Source of the DNA: Dermatemys mawii | Taxonomy: Eukaryota; Chordata; Testudines; Dermatemydidae | Reading direction: 5' to 3' | Length of the DNA: 64,000 nucleotides | Assembly (NCBI GenBank): GCA_007922305.1 | Contig: ML677334.1 | Span: 60,490,858-60,554,857, forward strand | Shown: positions 60,701 through 64,000 of the stretch, piece after piece | Layout: every line of letters starts with the position of its first letter | How positions within the stretch are numbered: position 1 is the first letter of the stretch | The notes under the pieces: generated by a model | What the model saw: the letters and a program-made list of their open reading frames with translations, nothing else | What the model was told of the DNA's origin: nothing | The model's database searches: none | Program-made: the position numbers and the translations under genes

Positions 60701-63023
60701 TTTCTCTTTGTTTGTGTTGTTCCAAACCTTATTTGCTGCATGCTGTTCAAACCATGCTCTGAAGACTGAATTATTTATTTCCTCATTGGCTTTTCTATGA
60801 CTTCACAAACAATGAATTAATTATTGAAATGCTTCACAAACAATGAACTAATTTATCTTTGTAAAACTCCTGTGGGGGGAGTTGGTGGTATTATCCCCAT
60901 TTCATATAACAAGATTAAAAGATTTTAAGGTCAGAAGGGACCATTAGATCACCTAGAGTTTGACATCCTGTCTATCTCTGGCCGTTAAATTTCAAACAGT
61001 TATCCTGGTGTTGCGCTTAAAGCATATCTTACAGAGGGGCATCCAGTCTTGATCTGAAGAGATCAAGAGATGGAGAATCCACCATTTCCTGTTGTTGTTG
61101 TGCTTCCAGTGCTGCCCTTGCAATGCAACCTTAATTCTGGTATTTCTTAACTTTTGTATGCCCGACTCAGCAAATTTAATGTTCTTTTAATATCGCTTTT
61201 TGAATATAACTTCCTTGATTTTTAAGGAAAGTAAACTGAAACTATATAATGTGAAACTATATTGACTCCTACATGGTTCATCAGTAGGGTTTGGACTTTT
61301 AGATCAACAGCACAGACATCTGCCACTTGAGCTAACAGAGTAACTATAGCAATAGCAGGTTGTCAGGCTCTGTGGCCCAGCCACTAGAGGAAGATAGGGC
61401 ACATGTTTTCCCAGTGGGTTCTGCAGCCATTTGCTGACAGTGGGGAAATGGTAAGACTCAGGAATCATAGGTTTTATTCCAGATTCATATGAGAGTGTAC
61501 AGGTTTCAGATCCTTCTCCCCCTTTCCCTCTGAAAATCTGACCTCTTTCTGCCCTTGGCCACTCTAGCTTTCCCAGTTCTAGTCTTCCTCCTTGCCCGTC
61601 TGTAGTCCAGGCCACTTCCTTGTCCTTTTTTCACTGCCTGGATGCCAGTAGTGGACGCATTGAGGAGCACAAAAAGGACACTCGTTCTCCGCTCCTATTC
61701 CGGCCTCATAGTAGCTCCCGGCAATGTGGAGGAGAAATTGCAGGGAAAATCCTGCTCTGCTCTTGCATCCTCAGACTGGATCATGCTCCCTGAAGACAGA
61801 CTGTTCAGAGAATTTAGCCATCAAGTTCTAACAAATCTCTACTGCGGGTGTGTAAACTGAGATTTTCAGAGGCCCATAATTTGACCAAATTTGGGTGGAT
61901 TTTCACAGTGTTGGCAAAAGGCACATCCCTGATAACAGGGTGATATGCCTCCTGGTTCCCCTCATTGCCAAATTTCAAATTCCTGCTGGAGGCAGGAGGC
62001 ATGGAGGCAGTAGAGTTTCACAGTTAAACAGTTGGAAAGATTTTTTTTTTTATCATTGGCAAAACAATGTATTTTTCTTTAACAAACCGATGAGCCACGT
62101 GAGTTGAAAATGTATAGAAAATTTCAGCCTGGGAAATTTTGGGAAATTTCAACCCAAAATGCTCTGAGGAATCAAGAAATTGGTCAGCATACAAACACTC
62201 TAAGAATTCGTAATGCAATGCACTAGAAGAGAAAAGTTCATTGGGGAGAGAGTTAAAGAGGGAAGCTAATATCTTATAAAGCACATAGAAAAATCAGTCA
62301 GTTAACCAATCAATGGATCCCCTGCTGCCCAGTTTACAGCCCCTTTAGGCCTCAGAATATGACCCTCATAGTATTACTAACATATGAATGCACAGCTAAC
62401 AGTTCTCAGTCATGCTTATCTTTGGGCTCACTGACCCCTCCTTTGGCAGCTTAGTTTGACATGGACTTTTTTGTCCTTGGCAGTTGACTGAAGTCAGCTG
62501 ACTTCTCCTATGCTGCCAAACTGTATGCCACTAGTTAATACTGTTGTTGAGGATCAGGTTTGAATTTAAACCCCAGAAGTGAAAAGTCCTATGTCCCCAA
62601 AACAATGCCCTGAACCATCCAGTCCCCCTATATTCAACTTTTTAAAATCTATTTGCTTTAACAATAAATAGGCAAGGATTTTTTTTTACCATTGTTGAGT
62701 TTTCTAAACATATAAGTCTTAAAGTATGCTTTGCGGTGCCTCACTGTTTTCCAATGAATTATTTTTCTCCATGTTGTAGGAGGAATTTCATCACAGCTGG
62801 TGCAGGAGCAGGAATAGCTTCTGTATTCCGTGCCCCAGTGGGTGGACTCTTGTTCACATTAGAAGAGGTGGCCTCTTTCTGGGACATCAGACTGGCCTGG
62901 CAAACTTTCTTCTGCTGCTTGATGGCTGCCTTCACTACGGATTTACTCTCTTCCTCTCTTTCTGGGTTTGTTTACAGAGGTCATTTTGGATTTTTCAAAG
63001 CAGAGAAAAGAATTTTGTTTTGG
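48529..63023 (+). CDS. CLC-family chloride/proton transporter, divergent CLC-6/7-like, N-terminal part; six exons, 3'-incomplete
   Basis: Six exons (48529-48776, 50683-50812, 55493-55573, 56485-56660, 58647-58739, 62780-63023) join in frame to about 324 residues of an expected 750-800. CLC family knowledge: dimeric membrane proteins; the CLC-6/7 group exchanges Cl- for H+ in late endosomes and lysosomes. Seen: a cytosolic N-terminus with the ESLDY motif shared with CLC-6/7 (residues 61-65); first membrane helix in exon 2; the selectivity motif as PSGLPE (161-166), keeping the Cl- coordinating serine; the gating motif as GPEGP with E205; and LEE with the proton glutamate E272. Retained glutamates suggest an exchanger rather than a channel. 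Odd: the GKEGP lysine is proline, GSGIP is PSGLP, and overall similarity to CLC-6 and CLC-7 is modest. It may be a separate CLC paralogue, which I cannot name. The remaining helices and CBS domains would lie to the right of the window. Confidence 0.9.
49025..49140 (+). repeat. MIR-like SINE fragment
   Basis: TATTATTTTCATTTTACAGC, then TGATTGAGGCACAGAATAAA and GGCTGAAGTCACCCAAGAGG follow the MIR core and 3' pattern. It lies in the first CLC intron. Confidence 0.6.
50683..50812 (+). CDS. CLC-like gene, exon 2 (first membrane helix)
   Basis: Between acceptor ATCTTTAG and donor CAG|GTGAGC. Its first base completes the arginine split with exon 1, then 43 codons follow. The sequence WLLMGLIGIGVGMLGFLTHQ is a strongly hydrophobic, glycine-rich segment matching CLC helix B. 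It is followed by IIDYLIKLKWELVKNYLQ, the amphipathic stretch found after this helix in CLC-6/7. Confidence 0.93.
51385..52461 (-). pseudogene. PLE reverse transcriptase remnant (inverted half)
   Basis: Reading - strand: KEADKGGAVVIMDRSDY, then SYLRDTADFLRKLQ, MDVEALYTNIP (motif A), LQTSGTPMGILMAPQYANIF (motif B) and RYIDDIF (catalytic YIDD at 51650-51661), followed at once by a TAG (51635-51637) where PLEs usually have tryptophan. It ends with RSIVYSQALRYNHIC and then jumps to the terminal repeat. Frame changes separate the motifs, so no full product is possible. Confidence 0.85.
52462..53365 (+). pseudogene. PLE linker and GIY-YIG endonuclease remnant
   Basis: From IVYSQALRY the + strand continues SNPSERTTPTRSS, a linker, CNKPPCQLCPHIYTSNTVTG, then NVIYVIMCQQCPFAMYI (GIY-like block). 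A two-base insertion follows, and the other frame resumes QTGQSLRERINGHKSDIRNG, PVGEHFNLSAHTITDLKVTI and FKTRLQRETAELQFIFKFDT. The second half of the GIY-YIG pair is disrupted by the shift. This is the C-terminal PLE domain. Confidence 0.82.
53931..53949. repeat. (TTGC)n microsatellite
   Basis: About five TTGC units in a row in a CLC intron. Confidence 0.9.
54441..54463. repeat. (TG)n microsatellite
   Basis: Eleven to twelve TG units, followed by five GTG units at 54506-54520. Potential length polymorphism. Confidence 0.97.
54887..54904. repeat. (CCAA)n microsatellite
   Basis: Four to five CCAA units. Confidence 0.9.
55493..55573 (+). CDS. CLC-like gene, exon 3
   Basis: An 81-bp exon (27 codons, phase 0 both sides), acceptor TTGCAG, donor GTG|GTAAGT. 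It encodes NGNFHMTWICMLGSGLAMTV and continues VSSGLVV, a membrane segment at the position of CLC helix C that leads into the selectivity loop in the next exon. Open frame continues past 55573, but that is intronic read-through. Confidence 0.9.
56485..56660 (+). CDS. CLC-like gene, exon 4 (selectivity and gating motifs)
   Basis: Acceptor CTTTACAG, donor GGG|GTAAGG, 58 codons plus two bases. It carries PSGLPEVIGFLNG, equivalent to the GSGIPE...LNG signature that supplies the Cl- binding serine, and GLFCGPEGPMIH, equivalent to GKEGPMIH with the external gating glutamate. The serine and glutamate are kept. The motif lysine is replaced by proline and the first glycine of GSGIP by proline. No stop or frameshift, so the changes look like divergence under constraint rather than decay. 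Confidence 0.94.
57661..58078. mobile_element. probable MITE with ATTAAGGTTAAG-type ends
   Basis: The left end TATAATTAAGGTTAAGATTT faces the right end AAAATTAGCCTTAACTATA as an inverted repeat with a few mismatches. In between are GC-rich stretches with CTAGCCAC phrases and GTGACTTGTACTAAAAA near the right. The target duplication is not resolved, so the superfamily is open. Confidence 0.55.
58097..58292. repeat. dispersed repeat folded back on itself
   Basis: Perfect 22-bp arms (58167-58188, 58238-58259) enclose a second perfect 10-bp hairpin (AGCCACACAA-GAT-TTGTGTGGCT, 58201-58223). The outer flanks also relate as inverted copies (GTGGGTGAGGTAACATC against TACTTCACCAACCTTG). So the left half is followed by an inverted part of itself, as at the PLE left ends. 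I recall this as a common turtle repeat but cannot name it. Confidence 0.6.
58647..58739 (+). CDS. CLC-like gene, exon 5
   Basis: Acceptor TATTTCAG, donor AA|GTATGT. Ninety-three bases complete a split glycine, add AIIGYGLTRFKSDTFG and IQLPFFARFWNSAD, and leave two bases that pair with exon 6 to make lysine. It corresponds to the segment after GKEGP in CLC-6/7 that ends in DKRDF. A perfect 15-bp direct repeat (58690-58704 and 58721-58735) lies within it, read in two frames. Confidence 0.88.
59410..59512. repeat. foldback repeat of the 'GATCCTGCAAACACTT' family, copy 3
   Basis: CTGGATCCTGCAAGCCTGCT on the left faces GTAAGGATTTGCAGGGTCTG on the right around CACTGAAGTCAAAGGGATTA. It shares the core with copies at 3367-3500 and 5385-5515. 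Confidence 0.55.
60175..60480. repeat. Harbinger-like repeat, right end unclear
   Basis: It begins AGAGCATGTCTACACCG, like the GTCTACAC ends of the element at 861-1151. It holds CTGGAGCCCAGGCTTTGAGA and AGCCCAAGTCCCACAAGCCT, phrases typical of a reptile MITE family. The expected mirrored end near 60480 is missing or lost. Confidence 0.45.
60915..61110 (-). mobile_element. CR1-like LINE 3' fragment
   Basis: TTTTAAGGTCAGAAGGGACC, ATCACCTAGAGTTTGACATC and GATGGAGAATCCACCATTTC follow the CR1 3'-region pattern in antisense. No ORF2 part is attached. Confidence 0.65.
62780..63023 (+). CDS. CLC-like gene, exon 6 (proton glutamate region)
   Basis: Acceptor GTTGTAG, donor TGG|GTATGT, 244 bp. It encodes RNFITAGAGAGIASVFRAPV and then GGLLFTLEEVASFWD, the well conserved CLC block (SAGAAAGVAAAFGAPIGGTLFSLEE in CLC-6). 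The second glutamate of LEE is the internal proton glutamate of exchangers. WQTFFCCLMAAFTTDLL is the following membrane helix. Phase 0 at the end; further exons must lie beyond 64000. Confidence 0.95.
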
Positions 63024-63797
63024 GTATGTACCAAATGGACTATTTTTGAATAAAAATATAGCTCATGGATTTATAATTTATATGGCAAATTTACCGATAG
63101 CTCTTTGGGCCTGTGATGGAATCTGGGAATAAATGACCTGTGGCATAAGTTCTGTTTTCAGTCTGAGGTGAAGGATCTTGAGAAGCATAAATGGGAAATT
63201 AGCCTATGAAAATTAAAAATAGTTTATGGACCGTTTTTAAGCCTTTCGGGTTCTAACAGCAGTTGACATTGACCAGAGGACTTTCTCTTACCATGCCATA
63301 CCGCATACCAGCTAATATTAAATGACTACCTCTGACAGCAACTTCATTTCTGATGAAGCACTTAGTGATACAGTCATAGGCTTGTCTTTACTAAGAAAAG
63401 AAGTGTGGTCTTACCAAGTGTTCATTAACAAGTGGTAACTAACATGAGATATATCCTAGTGAAGCTGAGGTAGTTTTAAATGTATTAGCAATTCAGAGTA
63501 AACCCTAGACTCCACCTTAATGCTGGACCTAGCCAGTGAAATCTCCAAGGTGAGAGAGGTTGACAAAGAAGGGGGAGGGACCAACTCAGCCAGGGGAGGC
63601 ACTACATTTAAAGTTGCACTCTCTTGTCACCTTATCTGAGGGATAAATTTCCCTCCCTGAGCATGCTACACCTGTGGGTAGGAAGTGGGGAGAATTGCAA
63701 TTTCCAATTTTCCTTGACATGAGTCTGGGCTGTTCAGTTAAACTTTCTCTCAGGACCATCTTCTGTATGCAATTCTTTTCATAAGTAACTTCTTAAA
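63024..63797. other. CLC intron 6, left part
   Basis: Intronic sequence after donor GTATGT, no named repeat until the hAT MITE at 63798. The next CLC exon is not in the window. Confidence 0.45.
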
Positions 63798-64000
63798 GCC
63801 GGGTGGCCAACCTGTGGAGTCACATGTGGCTCTTCAGAAGTTATGCGGCTCCTGGTAGAGGCACCGACTCTGGGGCTAGAGCTACAGGTGCCAACTTTCC
63901 AATGTGCTGGGGGAGGGGTGCTTACGGTGCAATCCCTGGCTCTGCCACAGGCTCAGCCCCCATTCCACCCCGTCCCGCCCCCTCCCCTGAGCCTGCCATG
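63798..64000. mobile_element. hAT-type MITE (copy 2), inverted relative to copy 1, cut by the window edge
   Basis: From GGGTGGCCAACCTGTGGAGT on, it follows the reverse complement of the 15525-15954 element: AGTCACATGTGGCTCTTCAG, CTCTGGGGCTAGAGCTACAG, CAACTTTCCAATGTGC. The far end lies beyond 64000. Confidence 0.85.

Larger units (their letters stand above)
58740..62779. other. CLC intron 5, mostly unassigned
   Basis: Apart from the listed foldback, Harbinger-like and CR1-like pieces no feature is recognised. The frame 59772-60137 has no similarity I know and no splice context. Confidence 0.4.

Overview
The window looks like nuclear DNA of a reptile, most likely a turtle. Exons are small, with GT-AG borders and multi-kilobase introns. 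The repeat set is chelonian in flavour: CR1 LINEs, a DIRS-type tyrosine-recombinase element, Penelope-like elements (PLEs), a tRNA-derived SINE, and many short hAT, Harbinger and Tc1/mariner-like elements. The turtle assignment rests on remembered repeat families and was not searched.

Two protein-coding genes are visible, both on the + strand. The first (7469-33941) is the 3' part of UBE2V2/MMS2, the catalytically inactive ubiquitin-conjugating-enzyme variant that partners UBC13. Its last three coding exons are intact, but the short first coding exon was not found. The second (48529-63023, running off the right edge) is the 5' part of a divergent CLC chloride transporter, most like the intracellular CLC-6/CLC-7 branch. 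Six coding exons join in frame to give about 324 residues. The gating and proton glutamates are kept, but the usual GKEGP signature reads GPEGP.

Layout: 1-7.4 kb, intron with two Harbinger-like MITEs and a PLE fragment. 7.5-12.6 kb, UBE2V2 intron with a 520-bp hAT MITE. 12.6-19.9 kb, a decayed DIRS retrotransposon with inverted terminal repeats, interrupted by younger insertions. 20.8 kb, UBE2V2 exon. 22.4-26.2 kb, one antisense CR1 split by three DNA transposons, one of them a 770-bp palindrome. 26.8-29.4 kb, two more hAT-like elements and an unclassified block. 33.8-34.7 kb, last UBE2V2 exon and 3' UTR. 35.9-36.2 kb, a PLE with a 13-bp target duplication. 41.8-42.7 kb, an L2-like LINE remnant. 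48.5-63.0 kb, CLC exons, with a 2.3-kb rearranged PLE at 51.2-53.6 kb in one intron.

No bacterial-type system, CRISPR array, rRNA or functional tRNA is present. The least ordinary items are the divergent CLC gene, the PLE whose reverse-transcriptase half is inverted relative to its endonuclease half inside a single pair of target duplications, the hammerhead-like core in the PLE ends, and the nested DIRS and CR1 insertions. Most other open frames are chance frames in introns or repeats.
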